Source of the DNA: Pomphorhynchus laevis
Lineage: Eukaryota; Acanthocephala; Palaeacanthocephala; Echinorhynchida; Pomphorhynchidae
Assembly (NCBI GenBank): GCA_012934845.2
Contig: WNNJ02001239.1
Location: forward strand, 124,001 to 188,000
Direction of reading: 5' to 3'
Length of the DNA: 64,000 bases
In this document: one piece after another, positions 52,201 to 63,762 of the stretch
Position numbering within the stretch: position 1 is the stretch's first letter
Layout of the letters: every line of letters starts with the position of its first letter
Translations under genes and position numbers: made by a program
The notes under the pieces: generated by a model
Databases searched by the model: none
What the model was told of the DNA's origin: nothing
Seen by the model: the letters and a program-made list of their open reading frames with translations, nothing else

Positions 52201-55200
52201 AAAGGCAAATCTGTTTTTCCGATTCCAGTGACCTTCTGTTCGGTGGAATCGGGATACGGTCTTACGTTATGCCTTAGCCTTCAACTTCTTCCCGGGGTAC
52301 AATTTACTCTTCTCTATTGTTGAAGAAGACAATTTTACCTCCCCATTGTAGCGTATGCCACAACTGGGGGCACATGTGATCTAAGTGTTCTAAAGTTCAA
52401 ATCTGCAGAGTCTGTTCTCAGAACTCCTGCTGCTCATTACAAAAAGTGGAGAAATGGGGGGGGGCTTCTCCCAAGTGTTCTAATTGTAAAGGGGACCACC
52501 CTGCCTGGTCCAAAAAGTGTCCCCTCTTCAGAAAATATAGAAGGGACTATGTGAGCCATCCAATTAATACAAAAAGACTGTCTGCAGCCTCGGCAGCTAA
52601 TCCTGATAAACGTATGTCGGACAGAGATATCATCCATTTATGTGACTCAAATAAAACATCAATTCTATCGCAAATGGAGAAATTTGTTGATACTATGCTC
52701 TCTTTGCTGTTTTCATCACCTGAAACTTCCTTGTCGGTTGCCCCTACATCGAAAAAAGGGGGCAGAGCTTCACTCTCTGTTCCTCCGTTAAAGATCGCGA
52801 AGCTGCTACGAAAGGCCTCCCTGGGAAATAAAAACACTGACCGTGGGCAAGTGCTCGCCCAGGACGGAGTTGGTGGCGGGAAGGGCAACCTTTCCGCTCC
52901 TAGCTCTGTCTAGGGATGAGGCAATCCCACCCAGCTGACCTAACACAATGCAGAGTACTCGTGAATCTTTTTCACTTAATATTCTTCTGTGGAATTAGAG
53001 AGTAGCTTCTACCCTTAGACTTCTATCCGGTAGAGATGCAGATGTCACAGTTCTTTAGGAGACGCGTAAAGATAGGGCAAGCATTGCTTCCCTTAATGCA
53101 GACCAGTCTTCCTGCTAAAAGATATTTAAGAAGGAGAAGTTTATCTATTGGAAGGATAGAGCATTGGGCTGAATTGTAAAAATATGTCTTGATAATGTTT
53201 TGGAAGAGTCACTGTCCCTACATAATTATGGAGCCACTCAATCACTTTAGCATATCCCGATTTGGGGAGACTTTAGCAGTAGAGATATATCTGTTACAGA
53301 TATTCTTAATTCCTGGGGGCCTCTTCCGGGCATTTCTAAATCCGTCGCTCCACTGTCTTCTCGTGTCTGTCAGCTTTTGACAGTCGAAAAAGAAAAGAAA
53401 TGGACGTCACAATGCTTTTAGCCGCCCCATCCGACGTGGATGGCATTAAAATAAGTAGAAGAGTTTTAATTCCTAAGAAAAATCCGGTATATTGTCCTAA
53501 AGATCTGCGGCCCATTTCGATTCAGAATTCCCTCATGTCGATTTACGAAAAAGCGCTTGCGCGTAAAATCCGCGATGATCAGAGTAGACGTAATTTAATC
53601 CCACAAGGTTTCCATGGGTTAGTCAAAGCTCACTCGGTTCATTCAGCTTTAGGTGAAGTGCATCAGTTTTGTCAGGAGAATAGTCATCAACTTGCTGTGG
53701 CTGTTTTCCTTGATTTTCCTCCTGCATTTGACAGCATCTCCATTCTCTTTGTTATCTCTTCCCTCTGGTCCCTTGGGTTGCCTGCGAGAATTGTTAACAG
53801 GGTGGAGATACATCTGTACACCTAGTGATTCTATTATGAAGACGACCCTGATGCGCGTCAGTTTTACCCTATTACGGGTGTGCCCCATGGATCACCTCTT
53901 TCTCCTATCTTGTTTCTTGCTGCCTCCATTGAACTCTTTAAAATATTTAAACACGAACAACGTCTAGTGGTATACGCTGATGATACTACAGCCCTGTTCT
54001 TTGGACGCAGGTGCAAAGACGTAGTCTCGGACATCAGCCGATTCTTCTTAAGATTAAAAGACCAGTTTACCCTGTTCAATTTTATTTTAAGCTTCGCCAA
54101 ATCGCAGGTGGTAGTATTTATTGGAACCCCTGCAACAAAGCAAAAACTTGAGAGATTAGCACTCGCTGCCCTCTTTTCCATTTTGACTAATCAACCACTC
54201 CCTGTCTTCACGAGTCGAGTAAATTACCTAGGATTCAAAGTTACGGTGAACTGGTCAGCGAAAGCTGACCTGAATAGACTTAAACGTATCCTGAAGAGAG
54301 CTAGGAGGGTCCTAAAACGGGCCCAGCATCTGTCATCGAAAGGGAAAACCCAGGTGCGCCTCTGGGACACTTGGGCTATCTCGGGATTAGTCTTTTTTTC
54401 TAGAGGACGTTTCCCAGAGCAAAGGCTAAGGTTTCTCAAGCTCTTCGTCTCTCGATTACCCAGCATCGTTTGCCTCGATTGGACTCTTCGGGGAAGGGGT
54501 AAAAGACTCCTGGTGGTTTAGTCGGAAGACGGCGGGTTGGATTGGCCGGAGGGATCAGATCCTACTGGACCTGAGGCCATAAAGATTGAGGACTTAAAAA
54601 CAGAAGGATGAAAGACGATTACTGTCATATTTTGATCTTATTTTTCTTTAACTGAAAACTCTATCCCATGTATTATTGTTTTTAGAAATTCTTTATTTAT
54701 TTATTATTTATTGAACTTGTTAATGATCGTTTCGAGTACGCCTCTAACATCCAGTTCTAAGATCCTAGAACCGTCTACTAGCTTAAGTCGCACGAACTCT
54801 TTATCTTTAAATCTTTATTTTTGTATGATAACCGACTGCCTTGTACGATTTCATTTTTATCAATGCTGAAACTAATTCTGACGTCTGAATTAGATAATTC
54901 AAAATACTAATATCCCTCACAAATCTGTCAATTACGCCAACTGACCTATGTAGATTGTCATTAAGATAACTAACTGCACCTAAACGGTCAAACCTGGACG
55001 CAGATATTAAAGTTTAAATACAATGTGATACCTATGATGATATAGTAATGATTATCACCTGCTTTCATTTCCATCTACAATGATTTAATTTCCAAGCCAT
55101 TAAACGTGCCTTCGTTAAAAACGTTCATCCTTGATTGCCTTTCTTCTTTGTTGTACGAGTTTAATTTCAGCTTTCAATGCATTTTTCAAATAAGAATATC

Positions 55201-58200
55201 GCTTAATGCTTTTGAAACCACATTCTTTTTGATAGAAGGCTTTCCTTAACTTCTTACGCAAATCGCGTACCGATTTTTCATTGAGGATATAAGCCCTCCG
55301 AGCATAGGTAGATTGCATACAAGTCTCACGTTGCAAACTTGATAGCTTTGAAAATTCCAAATCAGCAAAACCTTCGGACAAGTCTGACTACTCTGACAGA
55401 TTTCTCCTTTATAAGACCTATGCGAATAATCTTACATGTGTTCACCTTGTCTTCGATAATCGAATGTATATCTGTAGATATACATTCGATTATACTAAGT
55501 AATAATTAATTATAATATAATATTAATATAATTATAATTCGAATATACTAAGTAATATTAAATAATATTATTTAGATGATCAACTCTCAATTATGAAATA
55601 GTTAAATCATAAAAAACTTTACAATTTTTCTATTAACAATTATATAAAAAAATATTGCTATTAATAATTCGTATTTCACAGTATATTATTATTATTATTA
55701 TTATCAAGTTCAGACTTAGCCATAAGGCTTTAAGCCGATCACACAATACAGAAAAAAGATCAACCAAATGGGTAGGTTAGAAAAGGTGACAAATCAGCCT
55801 GGACGTATATCCAACGTCGAACCCTGTTTTTGAAAGCGAGGAAATTGGTGATGGCAGCGATAGGTTCAGGCAAACTATTCCAAACATCTACTGCCCGTTC
55901 AGACAGTCTGTAAAATTTTCGCAGCTTACCCGGTAATTTTTTAAAAAGCATCTTACAATGGCCTCGCAATCTCGAATTATCTCGAAATCTAACTACACCC
56001 AAAGGAAAGCCATCAGCTGAATGTACAATTTTCCAAAGTGTAATCAGATCAAGAAAAAGATACCGATACCTCACTGATAAAACGTTCAAACATCTTAATC
56101 TTGAAATAAAGCTTCCTTGACAACACATCCGAGAAGCTCGTCTCATTACACTTTCCAAGTTATTCAACTCACTCCTGGTCGTTGGAAAGGTTGCCTGTAC
56201 ACAATACTCAAGATGTGGTCTTACTAGGGCACAATAAAGTTTGGCGAAGATTTGCGGCGATAATTTTGCAAAAGTCATTTTTATGCAGTATAAGGCACGT
56301 ATCGCTTTTAACCGCGCGTGATCACTATTTGCTCTTGTCTTTAGCGATTCGTGAATTATCACTCCCAGGTCGGGATGTTCTGAGACTCGCTTGATTGAGT
56401 GTCCATTTATTTTGTAATCGAAATGAGTTTTATCTCTACCCAATCTGATCCATACACATTTTGTCGCGTTGAGTATCAAGCCAGTGCTATTACACCAAGT
56501 CCCGATACGGTTAAGGTCACATTGTAAAAATTCACAATCCGCCTCGTTTTGGGTTGTTGCCCATATTTTAACATCGTCAGCAAATGCCAGGTGAGGACAC
56601 TTTAACCTTAGGAGTAGGTCATTCAAAAAGATGATAAAGAGAAGTGGACCTAGGACCGTGCCCTGAGGAACACCCGAATGAACACGTCGAGCTGTTGACA
56701 AAACTTCATCTAATCGCACAACGAATGATCGATCCTCGAGAAATGTCTTAATCCAGTTGCAAATTGTCGTAGGTACACCGTAATGACGTAGTAGTGAATC
56801 TAAACCAGCATGTGGAACTCTATCAAAGGCCTTAGAGAAATCAAGAAATATTATATCAACTGTAAGACCCGAACTAAGAGCAGCTACCCAATGTTCGCGA
56901 GCATTCAACAGATTAGTTAGGCACGAGCGACCAGGTCGGAAGCCGTGCTGAGAATCATCAAGAATTTGATATAAATTTAGATGTTCACGTATTCTCTTCG
57001 CAATGAGTCTCTCCATAATTTTAGAAATAACACTGGTAAGACTAATTGGTCTAAAATCTGAACAAGTTAGTGCCAACTGTTTCTTTGGAATAGGTACAAC
57101 AATTGCCCTTTTCCAATCATCAGGAATCCACGAATACTGTAAGCTTCGATGAAATAGAGACGTAAGGCTTGGAGCAATAATGTGCGACAGAGTACGCAAA
57201 AGAAAAGGGGATACACCATCTGGTCCTGCAGAGCCAAAACTATTTAATTTATGGAGTTCAGACTGAACTTCAATGACATTAATAGGAGATATTGGTAAGT
57301 TAGATTGTAAGTTGGGCGGGTACTGTATCTGGTCAATATTCGATTGCGAGGATGGAGATACTACAAAACTGCTTGCAAGAGCTTCCACAATAGCCTCCTT
57401 GTCAACTACATCACCACTTTCTAAACGTACACAATTAATCGTAGAAGGTAGGATTCGACGATGTCTAACGTATGCCCAAAAACGTTTAGGTGACCTGTTA
57501 ATGTCAGAAGCAATACCCTCTTCAAATGTTTTTCTTTTTGAGCGTTTTAGTTGGTTGCATAGATTGCGAAGAGTTTTGTACTCACGGTGCGTAACAGTGT
57601 TACGTTGAGAGATTCGCCATAATCGATTTCTTTCCTTTATCGTAGTCTCCAACTCATTGTCGAACCACAATGGCGTTGTCGTCTTGTAAGCCCTATTTCT
57701 TATTGGTGCAAACGTATCCGAAATGGTTATGAGGTTACTGGTCACTAACGATAAATGATCATCAATTGGAAGATCAGCAGATCCGAAGTTCAGCTGATGA
57801 CTATAGAGTTAGAGATCTTCCACATTTACTCGATTCCAATTACGCTTTCCGATGCCACTGCACTTAGATCGTCGTTGTAAAGTGTGAGCAATCTGTACTG
57901 AAATCACACAATGGTCACTGGTTCCTAAAGGAGACTCGAAATCAACTCTGATTACATCTTCAATGCGCTTAATAAACCCAAGATCTAATATTGTCTCTGG
58001 TTGAGACGATATACATGTTGGCTGATTAATATGTTGGATCAGGAGAAGCTCTGCCAGCAAGAATTCAGCAAGCTCGCAGTTTTCGACATTATAGTAATAC
58101 CGGTTGTTACTAATCCAGTTAACTTGAGGAAGATTAAAATCCCCAATAAGGAAGAAATAATTTGAGGAGCAGAATGATCTTAACTGATTTTTCAGAAGAT

Positions 58201-61200
58201 CTAACTGTGTATGAACTGAGGGTGATCTGTATACGACGCAGATATCTATTGAACAATGAGTATCATTGACGCAGAATGACAATAACTCGAATGAATAGTG
58301 ATCATCGCACAATTCAGTAATCTTCGTAATTGATAAGGTGTTTTTAATATAAGCAGCAACACCCCCGCCACGACGACCTGCAACTCTATCTGCTCTCAAA
58401 AGTCGATACCCAGAGATAGCCATAAGGTCATCATTAATTTGATAATGAAGCCATGACTCAGAAATGCAAAACACGTCAAAATCTTTAAAAGATATAAACT
58501 GCTGCACTTCAGACAATTGAGCAGGTAAGCTTCTGATATTGGAGTAACCTACCACCAGAGGACATTCATTATTACATATTCTCTCTGAACAATTAGATGG
58601 CAACTTCCTTTCCAAACATATATCCACTAGATGTCCAATCATGGCGTTGTAAGGTCTAGAGAAAGATTGATCGATCTCCATCGAACTGCAGGACGCCACC
58701 TCACAACCCGAAAATTTCGAATGCACAGATTCGATTCACCGTTTTGCAGCCTGTAATGAAGTTCCGCCTTGATATCCTTCAATTTTTGCCTGTCTTCGAG
58801 AGAAAGATCACGTAAAATTCGTATTTTGTTACCTTTAAGTCGATAACCACGGTCTAAAAGACACTTTGCTTGCTCTGCCGATCCTAACACAACCTTTAGC
58901 AATCGTGATCTATCGTTTTTCTTACCCAACCTATAGAGCTGCCTTACTAAAATAGACGATGCGACCTCTTCCTCACCTTTTTCGAGCAAATTAGAAAAGA
59001 ACACACGAATACTCTCAGTTGGTTCACTGAAAACTTTATTTGAGGTAGTAGTAAACGAGATTGCATAATCTAATTAAACATTATAATTACACATCATTCT
59101 GATTATCTTTGCTAGTATACAATTCAAATTTTGACTTTCAAAATTTCGTTTCTACGTTTAAATCTCGACATTCGTGATATATTGCAAACTATATTTTAAC
59201 CTTTACATTTAAAATTGCTATATATTTCCTGTATTTTTGATTTGTTTAAATTAATGAAATTTAATGCAAAATATGCACCTGCGTTTAGTCAGATGAGGAG
59301 ATACAAAAATTTGTAAAAGAACATTTTGATCCTAATTTTCCGGTACTTGGCAAAGTGAACATATTACAAGAACAAGATCAAGATCCATTATGGGCTTACA
59401 TAATTGGTAAGCGTGTAACTACACTCTACCTTATTTTAAATTATTTAAATATCTTTCGAATTCCTTTACATCATGCCAAATGCCATAACTACTACTGATT
59501 TTAAATAAAAATTAAATTAATAATTGATAAATAATTAAATTTTACTCACACAAAAACTCTAATAATTCATTTGACACCAAAATCAGATCAAAATGACCCT
59601 TTTCATGAAAAAATTTTAATAAATTATTACATTTCTCGTGTGGATAAAATGTCGTTTAAAACTTACATAAGCTGGCTCACGAATGTAATTCTTTCAGATA
59701 AATAATTATATTTTTTAATTATTATACATTTATTAATAAAATTATTAATAAATAAAATTAATAATTAAATTAACTATTAATGAATAATTAATGTTACATT
59801 GTAAAATTATATTTTAAATAATTTCGCTATCCGGCAAAATGAGAACAGTGGTTTCAAATGATTCTTTATGAATAAATATTTTTATCGAAAAATAAAATGG
59901 TTATTTTAAACATTTATCTAATATTTATCTGATATTTATTTTAACCAAAATAACCATTAAGTTATTTTGTGTTTTTGTTTCTTAATACGAATTTTAGAAA
60001 ATTATAAAATCGATTGTAAAATACATAACTAAAATGACATCTGAGTTAAAAATTGATTAATGCTTATTTGGAAAAAATATTTATATCAAACGAGTATATA
60101 TTTAGATATTAGGAAAAAATAACTTAAATAAATAAAGATTAGAAAATTAAATCAAAACTTTAGTTAATGTAAATAGATTACCGAAGTATTAAGATGGATA
60201 ATATTATAAAAAATATTATTAAAAATTTATCAAAAATATTAATCGAAAAATTTTTACGGATGGATAATAAATAATATACTTTGTATTAGAATAAGAAACT
60301 ATATAATCAAATTTTAACAGAGGAAATACGATATTACAAGTATTTAGCCAGGCTGATCTGTTGAGTCGAGGAATATGGGTCGAAATCTGATAGCATAGCA
60401 GTTCCTCCTGATGACCTCTAAACCTTATTCTAATACATCGAATATTATTTATTATTTATTTTTTTCATTTTTAATTTTCACTTTAAATCTTGACTTTATT
60501 GTATAAAATCTTATATAATTATTTTTTTATTTAACTTTTTTAATTATATATAGTATTAAATACTTAGACTCAGTCAGCTGATCTGATTTATAATTCTAAT
60601 TATAATTTTAATTTATTAAATTTAAATATTTTTCGATATGAATTAGTCGCATTTAAATTTACTTTTAAAATATGGATAATAAACAATATATTTTGTATTA
60701 GAATAAGGCACAAGAAATACGTCATTAGCGTGTATTTAACCCCGCAGCAATATTGAATTGATAAATAGGGACTGAAACATTATAGCATTGCAGTTCCTGC
60801 TGATGAACTCTATATGAATATGATGAACTCACAATATGTTTCGATATATTGATGATATATGTGTATTTAACTCTAATAAGTTTTATTCGAAAAAAAGTAA
60901 ATAATAAAGATATTTCTCGTTTTTGAAAACAATACATTTTTGTAGGAAGAGAAGGCAGTTTACTCATCGTTATATTCAGACAAATTCTGTCATATTCATA
61001 TACTATATAAGTTTTATTTAGTATAACGCCTAATTTATTATAACGCCTATCTAACAAAAATTAAACCATCAAGTAAATATAAATATATGGATAAAATTGA
61101 ATTAATATAATCCTTAAATATTTTGATAAATCAAAATTATTTAAAAGTAAGGACATCTATATTTAGACAAGTAAAAGTTGTTCTAAATGGTGGTAATAGC

Positions 61201-63762
61201 AGCCCAATTATAGCTGACTTGTTTTTAAGCTTTATATGAAATAAATTTGTTCATAACTGGGTGAAAAATAAATCATAATTATATAAAACACTATTTCATG
61301 CATCAAATAAAACACTATAACTCCTATCTGACAAAGTTCATACATCACGTAAATATATGGATAAAATTGAATTAATAGAAGGCTTAAATATTTTGATAAA
61401 TCAAAATTATTTAAAGGCAGGGACATCTATATTTAGACAAATAAATAGTGTTCCAATGGGAGGTTATAGTAGCCCAATTATAGCTGACTTGTTTTTAAGC
61501 TTTATAGAATATGAATTTGTTCATAACTGTGTAAAAACTAAATCTAAACAATATACATATATGAAATATATGTTTTGATATATTGATGATATATGTATTT
61601 AATTCTAATAATTTTTATTCAATTAGTGAGCACATTTATCCAGAAAGCCTTATTCTTAACAAAACCAATATTAATGATAAAGAATGTATATATCTAGATA
61701 TGAACATTAAATTAACATTAACTAAAACTACTATTAATTTATATCGTAAAGATGATATATTTAAATTTACAAGAAACATATTTTTGAATGAGCATTCATT
61801 CATACCATATAATATAAAATATAATACATTAAATAATGAAATTTTAAGAATTGCAACAATATGTAATGATATTGACTTTCTTCAAAATCATTTAAATAAT
61901 TTAATAGATACATATTTTAAACTAGGTTACTATAAAAATAACATCAAGCAGAAAATAGTAAAATATATAAATCAACACAATAATATAAAGAATAAATTTA
62001 AAATCATATTGCAACAATATGTTATTATATTTGTTTTATATAAAACAAATATATAATAGATGTATATAATATATTAATAGATTTTTAATATATTAATAGA
62101 TGCATATTTTAAACTAGTTTACTATAAAAATTAAATAAAACAGAGAATCTTAAAATATCTGAATTAACACAATATTATTTGTTGGTAAAAATTCCAACTC
62201 ATATTTGTTGAAGAATTGCAAATATTGTTGCAATTCTTTAATAATATTATTTAAAATAAATTTAAAATCATTAGCGAAAAATTTTAAAGGATGGATAATA
62301 CATTAAATAATGAAGTTTTAAGAATTACCATTATATGTAATAATATTAGTTGTCTAATATATACATATTTTAAACTAGGTTTATATACAAATAAAACAAA
62401 ACAGAAAATCGTAAAATATATAAATCAACACAATATTAAATAAATTTAAACTCTTAAGCGAAAATTTTTAATGGGTGAATAATAAACAATATGCTTTGTA
62501 TTAGAATAAGGTACTCTGAATAATCAAATTTCATCAGAGGAAATACGTCCTTAACACGCATATGGCCCCGCTGCTATGTTGTGTCGATGATTTGATACTA
62601 AAACCTGATAGCATTTTTTGTGCGAAATAATAAATAATAGGCGATGCATTTAGTAAGAGTTTGCATCTTCTTTCGACAAGTACTCTAAAATATGCAACTT
62701 ACAATGCAAGTATGTACTCTACTAAGATCTTAGTTTTATTATAAAAACAAACTTTAAAATGTTTTGTCAAAAGACAACAGCTATCGAAATATTTGAAATT
62801 TTATAAAGGTTTAATTTATCTTTTTTCTTTAATTATCCAGTGTGCAATGAGCGTGGGAGTAAAATAAACTATATTTTTTGACTTAACTTTTGCTGATTTA
62901 TTCCGTTTGCGATTCACATACACAATCGAAATAAAATTTAAAAATAATAATATTTTTCACTCTTTGCTTTGAAATATTTTTGAGTCGACAAAGTATTCAG
63001 TTTTGTACGTATCAATTCTCTCTTTGATGGTAAAATTTCTACGTATCAATTCTTCTTTTTGATAACCTCTGATCATTATTCTGATACAACGTATATTATT
63101 TATTAGTTAATTCATAAAAATTTGCCTTTATTTTTAATTTTAACTTGATATGAATATAAATTGTATAAAATCTTATGTAATTATTTATTATTTACAATTT
63201 AACTTTTTTTATCGTATAAAATATGTATACTAAATTATCTAATCTGATTCTCAGACCGGTGGCTATGGAGTCACTGATCTGAGCATATCCAGAATATTGG
63301 AAAAGAGAAAGATCATGCAATCAAAAACCGTATTTTTAAATTTTTGCAAATGAGAAGCGAAATATAAAAATAAATTTATGTTTTATTGATCCTGATTAAA
63401 AATTCCAAATTTAATAAATGATTCAAAATCAATCATGTTTATATCCGTTTAATGTTTTTAAAATGGAAACATTTGATTTATAATGACATATTTTATTAAT
63501 ACAAGTTTACTGTTCCTGTTAATTAATACAGAGTTAATTAAAACAGAGTACTTCATATGAATGATATTTTTAAATATTTGATGGTATTTTTAATTCGACG
63601 CTTTTTGAAGACGAATCGAACGAAATACCAAAATGGAATTACTGGAAGTATTTGTTCAATAGAAAAGGACAACTGGTTGGACATTGGAATCACGAAACGA
63701 GGATTCGCGAAATAGAACCATTTATTCATTCTGAAGTGTACCACAAATACAAAGAGCTGTGA
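49259..63762 (+). CDS. Secreted Cys-type glutathione peroxidase, four exons, 180 aa
   Basis: Exons 49259-49384, 49436-49582, 59289-59406, 63611-63762, all GT-AG with agreeing phases (0, 0, 1). The N-terminus MILVSIILGFVILEAGGVNL is a likely signal peptide, so the enzyme is probably secreted; the start was chosen because it places this peptide first. Family blocks are VILIVNVARQC (C53 replaces selenocysteine), FPCNQFGYQEPG (Q88, exactly 35 residues after C53 as in GPX4), DEEIQKFVKEHFDPNFPVLG and PKWNYWKYL (W139, N140). The enzyme family reduces hydroperoxides using thiols or glutathione. The usual resolving-Cys position near the DEEI block holds Val, so a classic two-Cys cycle is doubtful. Intron 2 (9.7 kb) and intron 3 (4.2 kb) are packed with retroelements. 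The last exon acceptor (CTTTTTGAAG) is the weakest junction. Confidence 0.85.
50020..50400 (-). mobile_element. LINE C-terminal fragment
   Basis: Minus strand reads LIRDKTRSSNILLRDIRLVR, then RIINTAVRILFRLHKYDHTS and SLNRI, typical of the post-RT end of CR1/jockey-like LINEs. Frames are broken. Lies in peroxidase intron 2. Confidence 0.55.
50640..51510 (-). mobile_element. LINE RT fragment related to the 16.4-kb LINE
   Basis: Minus strand 51505-51293 encodes LYKGNGDTYNMNSYRGISIL, continuing to YAMFVDLEKAFDSVN (about 51190-51120) and to KFRKDGQLS, TQFCYLRKALTS and WIFADHIEKK (about 50890-50700). The last part parallels KFRKGG/YTYLGMLLTS/HIEKN of the LINE at 16364-19393. An inverted repeat of ATTAGGGTGAAAG around 51266-51298 marks an internal rearrangement. 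Several frames are interrupted. Confidence 0.65.
51640..54640 (+). mobile_element. Zinc-knuckle LINE, degraded
   Basis: Plus-strand order: ORF1 N-part 51696-52109; ORF1 C-part 52446-52913 with the CCHC-like knuckle CSNCKGDHPAWSKKCPLFRK; endonuclease remnant about 52980-53330; RT 53400-53825 (PKDLRPISIQNSLMSIYEKA, then VAVFLDFPPAFDSI) and 53880-54521 (GVPHGSPLSPILFLAASIEL, VVYADDTTALFFG, YLGFKVTVNWSAKADLNRLK). Knuckle plus RT layout fits jockey/I-type LINEs. Blocks are in different frames, with ORF1 and endonuclease partly missing. Inserted in peroxidase intron 2, same strand as the gene. Confidence 0.75.
54709..55381 (-). other. Unidentified open stretches, possible mobile-element remnant
   Basis: Minus strand 55381-55115 is an 88-codon frame rich in Lys/Arg (VRDLRKKLRKAFYQKECGFK, then LKAEIKLVQQRRKAIKDE). 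Further along, 54990-54709 has coding-like text such as FDRLGAVSYLNDNLHRSVGV and VRLKLVDGSRILELDVRGVL. They may be parts of one old gene or element. No family is recognised. It sits between two LINEs within peroxidase intron 2. Confidence 0.35.
55760..57745 (-). CDS. LINE reverse transcriptase, 661 aa
   Basis: Uninterrupted 661-codon RT frame. Motifs in order: FDNELETTIKERNRLWR; FGSAGPDGVSPFLL; KKQLALTCSDFRPISLTSV; DSQHGFRPGRSCLTNLLNAR; IIFLDFSKAFDRVPH (motif A, near residue 298); HSGVPQGTVLGPLLFIIFLN (motif B); LAFADDVKIWA (catalytic FADD); LILNATKCVWIRLG; HPDLGVIIHESLKTRANSDH; and the C-terminal VDVWNSLPEPIAAITNFLAF. All catalytic aspartates are present. Confidence 0.9.
   Translation of the reverse strand: MTSNLITISDTFAPIRNRAYKTTTPLWFDNELETTIKERNRLWRISQRNTVTHREYKTLRNLCNQLKRSKRKTFEEGIASDINRSPKRFWAYVRHRRILPSTINCVRLESGDVVDKEAIVEALASSFVVSPSSQSNIDQIQYPPNLQSNLPISPINVIEVQSELHKLNSFGSAGPDGVSPFLLRTLSHIIAPSLTSLFHRSLQYSWIPDDWKRAIVVPIPKKQLALTCSDFRPISLTSVISKIMERLIAKRIREHLNLYQILDDSQHGFRPGRSCLTNLLNAREHWVAALSSGLTVDIIFLDFSKAFDRVPHAGLDSLLRHYGVPTTICNWIKTFLEDRSFVVRLDEVLSTARRVHSGVPQGTVLGPLLFIIFLNDLLLRLKCPHLAFADDVKIWATTQNEADCEFLQCDLNRIGTWCNSTGLILNATKCVWIRLGRDKTHFDYKINGHSIKRVSEHPDLGVIIHESLKTRANSDHARLKAIRALYCIKMTFAKLSPQIFAKLYCALVRPHLEYCVQATFPTTRSELNNLESVMRRASRMCCQGSFISRLRCLNVLSVRYRYLFLDLITLWKIVHSADGFPLGVVRFRDNSRLRGHCKMLFKKLPGKLRKFYRLSERAVDVWNSLPEPIAAITNFLAFKNRVRRWIYVQADLSPFLTYPFG
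57809..58726 (-). CDS. LINE APE-type endonuclease, 305 aa
   Basis: Endonuclease/exonuclease-phosphatase fold: VVGYSNIRSLPAQ, DVFCISESWLH (catalytic Glu), RRGGGVAAYIKNTLSI, ICVVYRSPSV, YFFLIGDFNLPQVNW (catalytic Asp/Asn) and GTSDHCVISVQI (catalytic SDH). It ends at a TAA that separates it from the RT frame; the sequence beyond the stop stays open into the RT, so this is probably one ORF2 with a single nonsense change. Confidence 0.85.
   Translation of the reverse strand: MHSKFSGCEVASCSSMEIDQSFSRPYNAMIGHLVDICLERKLPSNCSERICNNECPLVVGYSNIRSLPAQLSEVQQFISFKDFDVFCISESWLHYQINDDLMAISGYRLLRADRVAGRRGGGVAAYIKNTLSITKITELCDDHYSFELLSFCVNDTHCSIDICVVYRSPSVHTQLDLLKNQLRSFCSSNYFFLIGDFNLPQVNWISNNRYYYNVENCELAEFLLAELLLIQHINQPTCISSQPETILDLGFIKRIEDVIRVDFESPLGTSDHCVISVQIAHTLQRRSKCSGIGKRNWNRVNVEDL
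58639..59004 (-). CDS. LINE ORF1 C-terminal part
   Basis: 121 codons beginning near the truncated 5' end: RQLYRLGKKNDRSRLLKVVL, AEQAKCLLDRGYRLKGNKIR, LSLEDRQKLKDIKAELHYRL. This KVVLGSAEQAK...LSLEDRQKLK layout is the C-terminal half of a LINE ORF1 RNA-binding protein. It overlaps the endonuclease frame by about 88 bp. Confidence 0.6.
   Translation of the reverse strand: MFFSNLLEKGEEEVASSILVRQLYRLGKKNDRSRLLKVVLGSAEQAKCLLDRGYRLKGNKIRILRDLSLEDRQKLKDIKAELHYRLQNGESNLCIRNFRVVRWRPAVRWRSINLSLDLTTP
60260..62640 (+). mobile_element. Cluster of Penelope-like family A copies
   Basis: Several partial copies lie in a row on the plus strand: a tail at 60260-60600 (TTTGTATTAGAATAAGAA to CTTATTCTAATAC, then the CAGTCAGCTGATCTGATT end); a short second tail and RT box at 60660-60890 (RYIDDICVF); RT fragments at about 61070-61265 and 61340-62060 (VPMGGYSSPIIADLFLS, then IYPESLILNKTNINDKE and LRIATICNDIDFLQNHLNNL); further C-terminal pieces at 62090-62470; and another tail start at 62470-62640. 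It is broken in several places. The row suggests head-to-tail insertion, common in Penelope-like elements. It lies in peroxidase intron 3. Confidence 0.75.
63050..63250 (+). mobile_element. Penelope-like family A tail, partial
   Basis: Starts TGATAACCTCTGATCATTAT, includes CTGATACAACG and TTATTTATTAGTTAATTCAT, and ends in the ATCTAATCTGATT region. It lacks the upstream GAAAC block. Confidence 0.55.

Larger units (their letters stand above)
55684..59040 (-). mobile_element. Nearly whole APE-type LINE (CR1/jockey-like)
   Basis: Minus strand from about 59040: ORF1 end (59004-58639), APE endonuclease (58726-57809), RT and C-terminus (57745-55760), 3' UTR and a triplet tail (TTA/TAA, 55684-55704). 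The endonuclease and RT share one frame, separated by a single TAA at 57809-57811. The ORF1 end overlaps the endonuclease frame in another phase. No clear target duplication was found. It lies antisense in peroxidase intron 2; decayed relatives are at 25590-27790 and 36308-36508. The 5' part, including most of ORF1, is missing, so it is a 5'-truncated but otherwise young copy. Confidence 0.85.
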
